Below, piece by piece: positions 39,264-48,150 of a stretch of 54,762 nucleotides of DNA. Source of the stretch: Chloroflexota bacterium. GTDB taxonomy: Bacteria; Chloroflexota; Anaerolineae; Anaerolineales; Villigracilaceae. The stretch's first letter is position 1. Each line of letters starts with the position of its first letter. Location of the stretch: positions 1-54,762 of the forward strand of contig QMIW01000035.1 in the NCBI GenBank assembly GCA_024434165.1. The letters run 5' to 3'. The notes beneath the pieces are model-generated. The model was not told where the DNA came from and did not search any database. It saw only the letters and a program-made list of their open reading frames with translations. The translations under genes and the position numbers were made by a program.

Positions 39264-40190
39264 ATGCTGTGCATCTACAAAACCACCGAGAACGGGCTGG
39301 AAACGCTCGACATGATCGCCAACGGCGCCTGGGTCAATGCGGTGGACCCAACGCCCGGCGAAATCGAAAAACTGATCAATTGGGGGATGGAGATGGATTA
39401 CATCAATTATTCCCTCGACCAGGATGAAATGCCGCGCATGGAACGCGATGAAGATTACACCTTCATCCTGCTTCGCATTCCCATTCACCAGCCCGAAAGC
39501 GATATTCCCTACATCACGGTTCCGCTCGGCATCATGATTTTGGGCAACAAGATCATCACCGTCTGCCGCTACGACAGTGATATTTTCAAGTCGCTCGCAA
39601 ACGGGAAATACAAACAATTGAAGACCGGCAAACGCTACCGCCTCACGCTTTACATCTTCCTCGAAACGGCGGCGCGTTATCTGAACCTGCTGCGCGAGAT
39701 CAACCGCGCCACCGAAACGGTGGAAGACCGCCTGCAAAAATCCACGCAGAACCGCGAACTGCTCGAACTGCTCAAATATCAAAAAAGCCTCACCTACTTT
39801 GCCACCGCCCTGCGTTCCAACGAGGTGATGATGGAGCGCGTACAGAAAACCCAGCTCTTCAATTACTACGAAGAGGACCAGGACCTGCTCGAAGACGTGC
39901 TGACCGAAAACCAGCAAGCCATCCAAATGACCAGCATCAACACCGAAATCCTCTCCAGCATGATGGACGCCTTCGCTTCGATCATCTCGAACAACCTCAA
40001 CGTCGTCATGAAGGCGCTCGCCGCGCTCACCATCGTCCTCAATGTGCCGGCCATCGTGGCGTCGTTCTACGGCATGAACGTTGCCCTGCCCGGCGAGGGT
40101 CATCCGCTCGCCTTTCTCACGGTGTTAAGTCTGGCGCTCGGTCTCACCGCGCTGGCGACCTATATTTTCTATAAACGGGATTGGTTTTAA
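39264..40190 (+). CDS. corA: CorA-type magnesium/cobalt transporter
   Basis: 308 residues from ATG at 39264, preceded by AAGGAGG. The last 60 residues contain the two membrane helices and the YGMNVALPG ion-selectivity loop (GMN) before the second helix; the end is the short basic FYKRDWF typical of CorA. The rest is the cytosolic funnel with long helices (about 120-245). It mediates Mg2+ (and Co2+/Ni2+) influx as a homopentamer. It is followed by the tandem repeat element. Confidence 0.93.
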   Translation: MLCIYKTTENGLETLDMIANGAWVNAVDPTPGEIEKLINWGMEMDYINYSLDQDEMPRMERDEDYTFILLRIPIHQPESDIPYITVPLGIMILGNKIITVCRYDSDIFKSLANGKYKQLKTGKRYRLTLYIFLETAARYLNLLREINRATETVEDRLQKSTQNRELLELLKYQKSLTYFATALRSNEVMMERVQKTQLFNYYEEDQDLLEDVLTENQQAIQMTSINTEILSSMMDAFASIISNNLNVVMKALAALTIVLNVPAIVASFYGMNVALPGEGHPLAFLTVLSLALGLTALATYIFYKRDWF

Positions 40191-40417
40191 GTGGTCGCTC
40201 GAAATAGATTTAATAAAAATACGCTCCCGGCGGCGTCCCCGCCGCCGAGGACTGCGTCTTCGCGCAGCGAACGGCGGCTTGAGCGGAAATTTGTTTCTAA
40301 AAACTTACGACCAACTACTTAAGTAGTCGGTCGAAATAAATTTTACAAAAATACGCTCCCGGCGGCGTCCCCGCCGCCGAGGACGGCGGCATGAGCAGGA
40401 ATTTGTTTTCTAAAAAT
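40190..40417. repeat. Tandem MITE-like palindromic element
   Basis: Two head-to-tail copies of a ~120-nt unit (from 40190 and 40321). Each has a TCGAAATA left part, an 8-bp palindrome CGGCGGCG/CGCCGCCG, and a TTTCTAAAAA right part. At the junction, ACTACTTAAGTAGT plus GACC/GGTC flanks form a near-perfect palindrome (40308-40333), consistent with terminal inverted repeats. Confidence 0.8.
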
Positions 40418-40484
40418 TCTCGATGCCAAAGCCGCGCTGGGCGAAGGACCCGCCTGGGATGCAAAGACCCAAACGCTCTATTGG

Positions 40485-41258
40485 GTGGACATTCTCGAAA
40501 AAAGAATCTTTGCGGGAGCGGAACTCCTCGCCCAATTGGATGACTTCGTCGGATGTCTTGCCCCGCGGAAAAATGGGAATTTGATTCTCGGAAAACGCGC
40601 CTCTTTCGTGGACTTTGAGCCTGCTTCGTCCCGCCAGACCGTTCTCGCCGCTTTGAGCGAATCCCCGACCAACCGCATCAACGACGGCAAGTGTGACCCC
40701 GCCGGGCGTTTCCTTGCCGGCACGATGGACATGAACGAAAAGGAAGCCAGCGGTTCGCTGTATTCCTTCGACGGAAAACAAACGACCCGCCTGCTGGACG
40801 GCATCCGCATCTCGAACGGCTTGGCGTGGAGCCCCGACCATAAAACGTTTTACTACATTGACACCCCCACCCGCGAAGTGAAAGCCTTCGATTACGATGG
40901 AGTAACCGGGCAGATCGCAAATTTGCGGATTGCAGTTCGTGTCCCTGAATCTCTCGGCTGGCCCGATGGCATGACTTCCGACACAGAAGGCAGCCTGTGG
41001 ATCGCCATGTGGGGCGGCGCACAGGTGACACGCTGGAATCCAAATTCCGGTCAACTGCTGGAGCAAATCCCGGTGCCGGCTCTGCAAACCTCCTCCTGCG
41101 TTTTCGGGGGAAAAAATATGAACGAGTTGTTCGTCACCTCTGCGCGGGTGGGAATGAGCGATGCAGATATAGAAAAATACCCGCTCTCCGGCGGGCTGTT
41201 CAGGGTGGTAACAAAAGTCGAGGGGATGCCGACGTTTGAATTTGGGGGCCTTCCGTAA
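40485..41258 (+). CDS. SMP-30/gluconolactonase/LRE family protein, 5' end disrupted
   Basis: 257 residues if translated from GTG at 40485; homology begins earlier, at about 40413 (KILDAKAALGEGPAWD, then TLYWVDILEKRIFAG), in the same frame but without ATG, GTG or TTG after an in-frame TGA. Family features: the N-terminal metal Glu (GEGPAW), IRISNGLAWSPD (metal Asn, about 110), GWPDGMTSDTEGSLWIAMWGG (metal Asp and catalytic Asp). A beta-propeller lactonase acting on sugar lactones. The natural start appears to have been overwritten by the tandem repeat; without GEGPAW the protein would lose its metal Glu. Confidence 0.8.
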   Translation: MDILEKRIFAGAELLAQLDDFVGCLAPRKNGNLILGKRASFVDFEPASSRQTVLAALSESPTNRINDGKCDPAGRFLAGTMDMNEKEASGSLYSFDGKQTTRLLDGIRISNGLAWSPDHKTFYYIDTPTREVKAFDYDGVTGQIANLRIAVRVPESLGWPDGMTSDTEGSLWIAMWGGAQVTRWNPNSGQLLEQIPVPALQTSSCVFGGKNMNELFVTSARVGMSDADIEKYPLSGGLFRVVTKVEGMPTFEFGGLP

Positions 41259-41354
41259 TTAATGGGAAATAGCCTAAACGCGAAGGACACCAAGTACACA
41301 AAGGGCGAAGGGCGGCTATTTTTATGGGCGTTTTTCCTTCGTGACCTTACAAAA

Positions 41355-41786
41355 TTATTGCCACAATCTCCCCGCCAACTCAACAACTTCCTTCCGCTGT
41401 TCCTCCGTCAGCCCCACAAAGGGAGAATTCGCATCCGTCGTATCGCGGTTTTCCACGATCAACACGCGCGCATCTTTGCTGAAAGTATGCGAATGCCAAA
41501 CGCCGCGCTTCACGTTGTAGAGTTTATACGGCTGCATATCCACCGCGTGGATTTTGGCCACTTTCTCATCGCCCTCCCCGATGAAAAGAATGCAGCGTCC
41601 CGCCAGCAGCACGAAGACCTCGTCGGTTTCGATGTGTTTCTGCATTTGGTGAATTTGATCGGGCGTCAGGTCGGGGGTGTAATTCATCAGCGCCACGCGC
41701 CAGGATTGGTAATCCACGAGCGGTTTGTAATCGGGTCCGTCGTGTTCGCGGACTTCGATCAGGGATTCGGGAAGCGGCTGGGTCAC
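41355..41786 (-). CDS. Cupin-fold protein
   Basis: 143 residues. The cupin core is visible: HIETDEVFVLLAGRCILFIGEG (motif 1 with Glu in place of a His) and VKRGVWHSHTFSKDARVLIVE (motif 2 with His). Single-domain and cytosolic. The likely substrate is unknown. It is on the minus strand, convergent with the SMP-30 gene. Confidence 0.78.
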   Translation of the reverse strand: MTQPLPESLIEVREHDGPDYKPLVDYQSWRVALMNYTPDLTPDQIHQMQKHIETDEVFVLLAGRCILFIGEGDEKVAKIHAVDMQPYKLYNVKRGVWHSHTFSKDARVLIVENRDTTDANSPFVGLTEEQRKEVVELAGRLWQ

Positions 41787-41833
41787 GGGTTGTTCTCCAA
41801 AAGGAAAGGATGGCTGATTTTACCCCCTCCCGC

Positions 41834-41872
41834 AGACCTGACAGCCTCGCAGAGAGCGTGACGGTCAGGTCT
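41834..41872. repeat. Hairpin between cupin and ABC permease genes
   Basis: AGACCTGAC (41834-41842) and GTCAGGTCT (41864-41872) pair perfectly. No T-run, so termination is uncertain. Confidence 0.55.
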
Positions 41873-41879
41873 TATGAAT

Positions 41880-42731
41880 TTAGAGATCGCGCCGGTTGAA
41901 TGTGCCGATCGCCGCCATCAACATAAACGCGAGATAGAAGACAGCGTACCCGATCATGAGCGGGCTGGGGACGGAGATCGTGCCGAACGGCGACAAGCCC
42001 AGCGCGGCGGAGATGGGTGACTGCATTTCGAACGCCGCCCGCCGCCAGAGCGATTCGCTGGGGATGATCAGGCTGGTCACAATGCCGATGCGGATGGCGG
42101 TTTCGTTTTGCAGGTACGAACCGATCTGTTCCACCCAGCCGCCGATGAACGACAGCCCATACAATCCGAAGACCACGCCGCCCGTCGCCAGCCCGGAGAG
42201 AAAACTGGAACATGCCAGCGAGATGGTCATGATGAGCAGCGCTTCGAGGTAGATGAGGGCGATTCCCGGCAGGATGCCATGCGCCGTATATCCCGATAGC
42301 AGGCGAACGCTGAGCACCGTCCCGCCGGACATGAGAAAGGAATAGCCAGCCAGCAGAATGGCAAAGCCGAGCCATTTGCCGAGCACCACATCCATGCGGC
42401 GCACGGGTTTGGAGACAATCGTCTGGATCGTGCCGGATGCGATCTCGCCGGAGAGCGTATCCGCGCCGAGCAATGCGCCCATTGCGGCGGAGAGGAAGGT
42501 CACGGCGTACAGCCCCGCCAGCATCAGCATGTTCACAAATTCGCTCTTCATGAGGTTGGTGACGGCTTCTCCCGTCGTCTCCGCCTCTGCGGATGCGCTG
42601 ACGTACACAAAATGGAATCCCACCGAAAAGACCGCCAGAAAGACCAGCCCCAGCGCCGCCCCGGTGAGAACGATGCGCCGCCGAATGGCTTCGCGGAAGG
42701 TCATGCGTGCGAGCGTCCAGATGTTTTTCAT
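41880..42731 (-). CDS. ABC-2 type transporter permease
   Basis: 283 residues with six membrane segments. The N-terminal TLARMTFREAIRRRIVL helix precedes helix 1, as in ABC-2 exporter permeases; the central loop LSGEIASGTIQTIVSKPVRRMDVVLGKWLG is the family signature. It pairs with the ATPase whose gene overlaps it by 4 nt (ATGA). The substrate is unknown. Confidence 0.88.
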   Translation of the reverse strand: MKNIWTLARMTFREAIRRRIVLTGAALGLVFLAVFSVGFHFVYVSASAEAETTGEAVTNLMKSEFVNMLMLAGLYAVTFLSAAMGALLGADTLSGEIASGTIQTIVSKPVRRMDVVLGKWLGFAILLAGYSFLMSGGTVLSVRLLSGYTAHGILPGIALIYLEALLIMTISLACSSFLSGLATGGVVFGLYGLSFIGGWVEQIGSYLQNETAIRIGIVTSLIIPSESLWRRAAFEMQSPISAALGLSPFGTISVPSPLMIGYAVFYLAFMLMAAIGTFNRRDL

Positions 42732-43645
42732 TGCACACCGTCCTGCCCGAGGGTTTCGATGAAGATCTCTTCGAGCGAGAGCCGGTTGGGGGTGAACGCA
42801 TACACCTGTACATCGTGCGAGACCAAAAAGCGGTTGATCTCCGGCAGGTCGCTTTCTGCGCGGATGGTCATGGTCAGGTGGTCGGAATCAAGGCGCAGGT
42901 CATCGCCCCACTGTCTCAAGCCGGAAACAATCTCCGGCGTCAGACCCGAAGCGCGGATGGTCAGCATCGAGATGTTTTGGTTCAACGCGGACATTTCCAT
43001 CACACGGATCACTTCGCCGTGTTTGATGAACGCCACGCGGTTGCAGGTCACTTCGATCTCGCTCAGCAGATGCGAGTTAAGGAAGACGCTCGTGCCTTCC
43101 TCGCGCAGTTCGTGGATGATGTCGCGCACCAGTCTGCGCCCGACCGGGTCGAGACCCGATGTCGGCTCATCCAAAAAGACAAGCGCGGGACGGTTCATCA
43201 GCGCCTGCGCCAGACCGATGCGCTGCAGCATGCCTTTGGAGAACGTGCGCAGTTGTTTGTGCCGGAATTCGGAAAGCCCCACACGCTGGAGCAGTTCATC
43301 GCGGCGGCGTCTCAGGTCGCGCGCAGACATGCCGAATAATTCGCCGTGCAGTTCGAGGAATTCGTTCGCCGTCAGCCATTCCTGAAAGCGGAAGTGCTCC
43401 GGCAAAAAGCCAACCCGCGCCAGCGAAGCCCGGTCGCCGATGGGCGCGCCAAGCAGGCAGCCCGAGCCGGAAGTCGGCGCGACCAGCCCCAACAGCATTT
43501 TGATGGACGTGGTCTTGCCCGCGCCGTTGGGACCCAGGAAACCGAAAACCTCACCCGGTTCCACTTGCAGGGTGAGTCCTCTAACTGCGACTTTGTCGCC
43601 GAATTCCTTGCGAAGATCTTCAGTTCGTATTGCGGGAGTAGTCAT
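42728..43645 (-). CDS. ABC exporter ATPase
   Basis: 305 residues from ATG at 43645; an upstream in-frame extension is repeat DNA. Walker A GPNGAGKTT, Q-loop FLPEHFRF, signature FSKGMLQRIGLAQAL (degenerate second position but normal for DrrA/CcmA-type ATPases), Walker B ALVFLDEPT, switch NSHLLSE. The C-terminal 80 residues are the regulatory domain of this subfamily. TAAAAT (43653-43658 on the minus strand) ends 7 nt before the ATG, so the start may be leaderless. Confidence 0.9.
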   Translation of the reverse strand: MTTPAIRTEDLRKEFGDKVAVRGLTLQVEPGEVFGFLGPNGAGKTTSIKMLLGLVAPTSGSGCLLGAPIGDRASLARVGFLPEHFRFQEWLTANEFLELHGELFGMSARDLRRRRDELLQRVGLSEFRHKQLRTFSKGMLQRIGLAQALMNRPALVFLDEPTSGLDPVGRRLVRDIIHELREEGTSVFLNSHLLSEIEVTCNRVAFIKHGEVIRVMEMSALNQNISMLTIRASGLTPEIVSGLRQWGDDLRLDSDHLTMTIRAESDLPEINRFLVSHDVQVYAFTPNRLSLEEIFIETLGQDGVQ

Positions 43646-43683
43646 TGAATATATTTTAATAGACCTCTTGTACAAGTGCTCCC

Positions 43684-43750
43684 ACCGCAGTCCTCGGCGG
43701 CGGGGACGCCGCCTTGAGCAAGGTAAAAAAGCGACTTTTGCAAGAAGTCG
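43684..43750. repeat. Palindrome of the 40.2-kb element family
   Basis: GGCGGCG (43696-43702) and CGCCGCC (43707-43713) match the core palindrome at 40229 in inverse orientation, with the same CCTCGG and GGAC flanks. A second hairpin, CGACTT/AAGTCG (43732-43750), lies beside it. Confidence 0.7.
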
Positions 43751-43758
43751 AATGAGAA

Positions 43759-43841
43759 ATGTCATTGCGAGGGTGTACTTCCCGAAGCAATCCCCTAATT
43801 CGATTGGAGATTGCTTCACCCTATCGGGTTCGCAATGACAT
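43759..43841. repeat. TGTCATTGCGA-type palindromic repeat
   Basis: ATGTCATTGCGA (43759-43770) pairs with TCGCAATGACAT (43830-43841); internally GAAGCAATC (43784-43792) pairs with GATTGCTTC (43809-43817). A plus-strand T-run follows. This repeat type is widespread in bacteria. Confidence 0.85.
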
Positions 43842-43854
43842 ATTTTTTTTCAAC

Positions 43855-45015
43855 CTACGGCAGGGATTCCGCGAGGGCGAAGGCGGGAGCCGTATCCGTG
43901 CCTGCATCGCTGATGGCGTACAAGATGCCGTCCTTGACCCAGATCAGCACATATTCCGGCGAGTGCTCCACCGTGCGCTGAATGAGGGTGCCGGTCACGC
44001 CGTCCACGCTGACCTCGGAGTGGGTGGTCACATCGCGCGGAATGGGAACCACGAGCGTCGTCGCCCAGTCCACACTGGCGGCGAAGGCTGCGGCTTCTTC
44101 GCTGCTCATGCCGCTGAATTCCAGGGCGATCTGCGCGAGCTGGATCATATCCACGCCTTCCGGCACATTGACCACGGGGCTGGTCATCTGCACCAGGACA
44201 ACGCAATCTGGGTAGCGTTCGCCCATATCGAAGGGGTCTTCACCGCCTTCGAGGTTCGGTTCGGGGCAGGTTCCAAAGGATGCGCTCACCGCCGACGGGA
44301 TGCTGATGGAAATTTCCGCCCCATCAATCGCTTCCGGCAGGACGAGATCGGTGCGCCCGGCTCCATCAATCAACGCCTGAGCCTTTTCGCGGTCAACGGT
44401 CATTGTAAATGCAGCCGAGTCGGTCACGTAGATTCCCGAGGCAGATTGGTCCTCCGGCAGGCGCACGGTGAATCCAGCCAGCCCGCTGGCTTCTTCACCA
44501 TTTGCCGCTTTCACCGGGCTGCCGGGTTCATCGGTCACGACCGTCGAACCGGATATCAACTCGCTCAACTGGCTGCCAAGCGCTTCGTTGCCGGTCAGGC
44601 TCTCCAAACCAGCCGAGTCAATGGACAGCACAGTCACCTGCTGCACACGGAACAGGTTCAGGAACTCGCTTGCCAGCGCGCGCGTGAACGGGAACGCCAG
44701 CACAAGCGCCAGCGCCAAAACTGTAATCGCGCCGAAGCGCACCGCGGGGAATGAAAACCATTTTTTCAACATGGATGTCTCCTTTTTCTTCATGTGATCC
44801 TGCGTAAAACGGTACCAGGCAGACTGGGCGGAGGGAACAGCCCCGATCTCACCGGATAAAAACGACAGCCGTTTCGCGGTTCGAAGATGCGCCTGTTTTA
44901 CTTCGTTCAAGTGTTTCCGGCACGCGGCGCAGGCGTTCAAGTGACCCAGCAGCGCGGCATCCAACTCGCCATCGAGGGATGCGCGCAATTCACCTTCGGT
45001 CAAATGTCTGTTCAT
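43855..45015 (-). CDS. Anti-sigma factor with ZAS domain
   Basis: 386 residues. The N-terminal zinc anti-sigma domain has HLNACAACRKH (H-x3-C-x2-C, residues 25-35). A single membrane helix follows at about 95-115 (AITVLALALVLAFPF), after which the remaining 270 residues lie outside the membrane and include a Ser/Gly/Glu-rich sensory part. It overlaps the sigma gene by 4 nt (ATGA). The protein should hold the neighbouring ECF sigma factor at the membrane until an envelope signal releases it. Confidence 0.85.
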   Translation of the reverse strand: MNRHLTEGELRASLDGELDAALLGHLNACAACRKHLNEVKQAHLRTAKRLSFLSGEIGAVPSAQSAWYRFTQDHMKKKETSMLKKWFSFPAVRFGAITVLALALVLAFPFTRALASEFLNLFRVQQVTVLSIDSAGLESLTGNEALGSQLSELISGSTVVTDEPGSPVKAANGEEASGLAGFTVRLPEDQSASGIYVTDSAAFTMTVDREKAQALIDGAGRTDLVLPEAIDGAEISISIPSAVSASFGTCPEPNLEGGEDPFDMGERYPDCVVLVQMTSPVVNVPEGVDMIQLAQIALEFSGMSSEEAAAFAASVDWATTLVVPIPRDVTTHSEVSVDGVTGTLIQRTVEHSPEYVLIWVKDGILYAISDAGTDTAPAFALAESLP

Positions 45016-45581
45016 GGTTCCTCCGGGGCAAGCGCCCGATACCGTTCTTCGAATTCGCGTTCGGCTCTCGCCAGCAGCGGTCCAATGGACGCGGGGGAAA
45101 GCCCAAGGGTTTCGGCGATCTCCTTGTAGGACATGCCCGAATATCGCAAGACCAGCAATTGCGCCTGTCGTTCGTTCATCGCCGCCAGCGCCCGCCGCGC
45201 CGTCTCGCCTTCCTCGTTTGCCGCCTGAATTTCGACGGGTCGCGTTTCGGGCGCCTCGTCGAGGGCGAAACGTCCCGCCTTCAACTCATAGCCTTCGCGC
45301 CGCTTGAAACTGCGGATCGAACGCAGACCGAGGTTGGTTGCCACGCGGTACAGCCAGCCGCCGGGTTGAAAACCGCCCTCTCGAAACGGGCTGCGTTGAT
45401 ACAGCCTGTAGAACGTTTCCAGCGTCAGGTCCTCTGCCTCGGCAGGGTCAACCACAAGCCGGCGCACGATGCGATAGACATACGCCCAATATTCCCGAAA
45501 CAGGGATTCAAAATCCTCGTGCCGGGAATCCGCGTGTGCATCGGCGAATTCAACGTTACGTTTCTTCATTCCCTGAATCAT
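45012..45581 (-). CDS. ECF sigma factor
   Basis: 189 residues. Region 2 with the core DPAEAEDLTLETFYRLYQR (about residues 45-65) and AVYRIVRR, and region 4 with LVLRYSGMSYKEIAETLGLSPASIGPLLARA (about 135-170), which is the helix-turn-helix binding the -35. Typical length for group IV sigma-70. The anti-sigma gene follows in the same transcript with ATGA overlap, the standard arrangement. An upstream ATG at 45569 is also possible. Confidence 0.93.
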   Translation of the reverse strand: MIQGMKKRNVEFADAHADSRHEDFESLFREYWAYVYRIVRRLVVDPAEAEDLTLETFYRLYQRSPFREGGFQPGGWLYRVATNLGLRSIRSFKRREGYELKAGRFALDEAPETRPVEIQAANEEGETARRALAAMNERQAQLLVLRYSGMSYKEIAETLGLSPASIGPLLARAEREFEERYRALAPEEP

Positions 45582-45730
45582 ACTCGCGTCGGGTGTGTTT
45601 GGGTCATGGATATCAAGCCTGTCCTGACTCTATAATCCCGCCCGGGACGAAAATGAGACAAAAACCCCGCGCTTCTTTATGGACTTTGAGCGGGTCGCTG
45701 ACCATTGGCATTTCCCCGCTTGATGGCGTT

Positions 45731-45793
45731 CAGGGACGATCCACCCGGCGGTCCCTGCAGGGCGTCCTGCGTCCGTTGGGTGAATCGTCCCTG
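45731..45793. repeat. Inverted repeat between CopB and sigma genes
   Basis: CAGGGACGATCCACCC (45731-45746) and GGGTGAATCGTCCCTG (45778-45793) pair over 15 of 16 bp, separated by 31 bp containing CCCTGCAGGG. No T-run follows; it looks like a REP-type element. Confidence 0.75.
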
Positions 45794-45803
45794 TTGTTGT
45801 GAA

Positions 45804-48074
45804 TTACAGCGCAGCCCTCCGCAATAACTGCGCGTTGATGGCAACCACAATCGTACTGATGGACATGAACACTGCGCCAACGGCAGGAGAAAGCAGGATG
45901 CCCCAGTTTGCCAGCACGCCCGCCGCCAGCGGAATGGCAACGATGTTATAGCCTGCCGCCCACCACAGGTTTTGAATCATCTTTTGGTAACTGGCGCGGC
46001 TGAGATTGAAGATCTTGACCACGTCCAGCGGGTTGCTGTGAACCAGCACGATGCCGGCGGATTCGATTGCCACGTCCGTGCCGCCGCCGATGGCGATGCC
46101 CACGTCTGCGCGGGTGAGCGCGGGCGCGTCGTTCACGCCGTCGCCGACCATTGCCACGCGCTTGCCAAGTTTTTGCAGTTCCACAACTTTTTGATCCTTG
46201 TGTTCGGGCAGGACTTCGGCAAAGACGCGTTCGATGCCCAGTTGATTCGCCACCGCCTTTGCCACGGCTTGACTATCGCCTGTGAGCATGGCGACTTCGA
46301 TTCCCATTTTGTGCAGCGCGGCAATCGCCTCTTTGCTTTCGGGGCGGACGACATCGGCAATGGAGATCGCGGCGATGATTTTATCTTTCGTCGTCAAATA
46401 CACGACGGTCTGCGCGTTGTTGTTTGCGGATTCGGTGAAGGTTTTGATTTTGCCATCGGGCGTGAGGGAAAGCATTTCCAACAAACGCGGTCCGCCGACG
46501 TAGTAGGTTTCGTCCTCAACAACGGCTTGGACGCCGCGTCCTTTCAGGGCGGAGAAACTGCTGATCGAAGGCAGAGTCAACTTCCGGTCACGGGCGAAGC
46601 GGCGGATGGCTTGGGCAATGAGATGCTCGGAGTCCGATTCCAGCGCGGCGGCAAGGCTCAGCGCGCGGTCAGCATCCCAGCCATCTGCTGTTGCAATCTC
46701 CACCACGCCGAATTGACCTTGAGTGAGCGTACCGGTTTTGTCAAAAATCACAACGTCAATTTCACGCGCGGCTTCGAGCGCGAGGCGGTTGCGGACAAGG
46801 ATGCCGTTGCGCGCGCCCATCGCAGTGGTGATGGCAACGACAAGTGGAATCGCAAGACCGAGCGCATGCGGACAGGCAATGACCAGCACCGTGACGACGC
46901 GCGTGAGGACTTCGATGTTGAAGGCATCTGCGATGGTCCAGGCGATGGCAGTGACCAGCGCGGACGCAAGCGCGATGTAAAACAGCCAGCCCGCGGCTTT
47001 ATCGGCAAGCACCTGGGTTTTGGATTTGGATTGCTGCGCCTGCTCGACCAGACGCATGATGCCCGCGAGGGCGGTCTCGTTGCCCGTTGCAGTGACGCGC
47101 ACGCGCAGGCTGCCGTCGCCGTTGATCGTTCCTGCGATGACTTTCTCACCTTTGTGCTTATGAACGGGTTTCGACTCGCCGGTAAGCATGGCTTCGCTGA
47201 CATCGGAAAAACCGCCCACCACTTCGCCATCGGCAGGGATGCTCGTGCCGGGGCGGATGAGAATGAGATCGCCCTGTTTGAGGTCGGAAACAGAAACCGT
47301 TTCCGTAACACTGCCCTTGATGATGCGTTCTGCGGTATCGGGCATGAGTTTGGCAAGTTCATTTAATGCGCCCGAAGCCTGCCGCACCGAGCGCATCTCC
47401 AGCCAGTGACCGAGCAGCATGATGTCAATCAGCGTGACGAGTTCCCAGAAGAAGCCTTCGCCGAGGGCTATGAATTGCGCCGCGACGCTGTAGATGAATG
47501 CGACCGAGATCGCCAGCGAGATGAGCGTCATCATGCCGGGCTTGCGGTCTTTCAATTCAGGGATTGCCATGTTGAGGAAGGGCACGCCGCCGTAGGCGAA
47601 GATGACCACCGAGAAGACGAACGGAATCCATTCACTGAACGGGAACATCGGCGGCATGAAGCCAAGCCACATTTGAATCATTTCGCTGTAGGCGAGTACG
47701 GGAATGCTCAGCAGCAGGCTCCACCAGAAGCGCACGCGGAACATTTGCTCGTGCCCGGTGTGATCCGTGCCGTGACCGGCATGGGCGGAGTGGTCCTTTG
47801 TTGCGTGCTGCGCGTGTTCGCCGTGCGTTGCGTGGTCGGCAGGCATGGCATGACCCGCGTGACCGCTCACCGGACTGTCTACCTGTGTACCTGTTTCCCT
47901 GTGCATCCGATCATGCGTTCCATGTTCGCCGTGACTCTCCATCCCGTGCATGGAATGATCCATCGCGGCGTCCATTCCGCTTTGCTCCGGGATGGTATGC
48001 GCGTTGTGTTCGTCCGCTTCCGGCTGGATATGCGCGGAATGATCGTGGGATTGGTGTTGATTTTGTGTTTGCAT
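45804..48074 (-). CDS. CopB-type copper/heavy-metal P-type ATPase
   Basis: 756 residues from ATG at 48074, with GAGG upstream. Residues 1-115 are His/Met-rich (more than 20 His) with no CxxC heavy-metal domain. Eight membrane helices; the translocation motif [15 protein letters not shown] carries the CPH of the P1B-3 group, the phosphorylation site DKTGTLTQG (about 425), [10 protein letters not shown] hinge and TGES actuator. CPH-type ATPases typically export Cu(II)/Cu(I) or Ag. The gene is downstream of an ECF sigma gene on the same strand (76 nt). Confidence 0.93.
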   Translation of the reverse strand: MQTQNQHQSHDHSAHIQPEADEHNAHTIPEQSGMDAAMDHSMHGMESHGEHGTHDRMHRETGTQVDSPVSGHAGHAMPADHATHGEHAQHATKDHSAHAGHGTDHTGHEQMFRVRFWWSLLLSIPVLAYSEMIQMWLGFMPPMFPFSEWIPFVFSVVIFAYGGVPFLNMAIPELKDRKPGMMTLISLAISVAFIYSVAAQFIALGEGFFWELVTLIDIMLLGHWLEMRSVRQASGALNELAKLMPDTAERIIKGSVTETVSVSDLKQGDLILIRPGTSIPADGEVVGGFSDVSEAMLTGESKPVHKHKGEKVIAGTINGDGSLRVRVTATGNETALAGIMRLVEQAQQSKSKTQVLADKAAGWLFYIALASALVTAIAWTIADAFNIEVLTRVVTVLVIACPHALGLAIPLVVAITTAMGARNGILVRNRLALEAAREIDVVIFDKTGTLTQGQFGVVEIATADGWDADRALSLAAALESDSEHLIAQAIRRFARDRKLTLPSISSFSALKGRGVQAVVEDETYYVGGPRLLEMLSLTPDGKIKTFTESANNNAQTVVYLTTKDKIIAAISIADVVRPESKEAIAALHKMGIEVAMLTGDSQAVAKAVANQLGIERVFAEVLPEHKDQKVVELQKLGKRVAMVGDGVNDAPALTRADVGIAIGGGTDVAIESAGIVLVHSNPLDVVKIFNLSRASYQKMIQNLWWAAGYNIVAIPLAAGVLANWGILLSPAVGAVFMSISTIVVAINAQLLRRAAL

Positions 48075-48150
48075 GGCTGCCTCTTGTTCACAGAGTTGAA
48101 ACAATAAGAATTAGAGAAAATGTTTGTCTTGCTTATGTTCTGACAGGGTT

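Noticed and set aside
43170-43260. Degenerate signature in the ABC exporter ATPase as a loss of function
   Set aside because: FSKGM in place of LSGGQ is normal in CcmA/DrrA-type exporters with intact Walker motifs.
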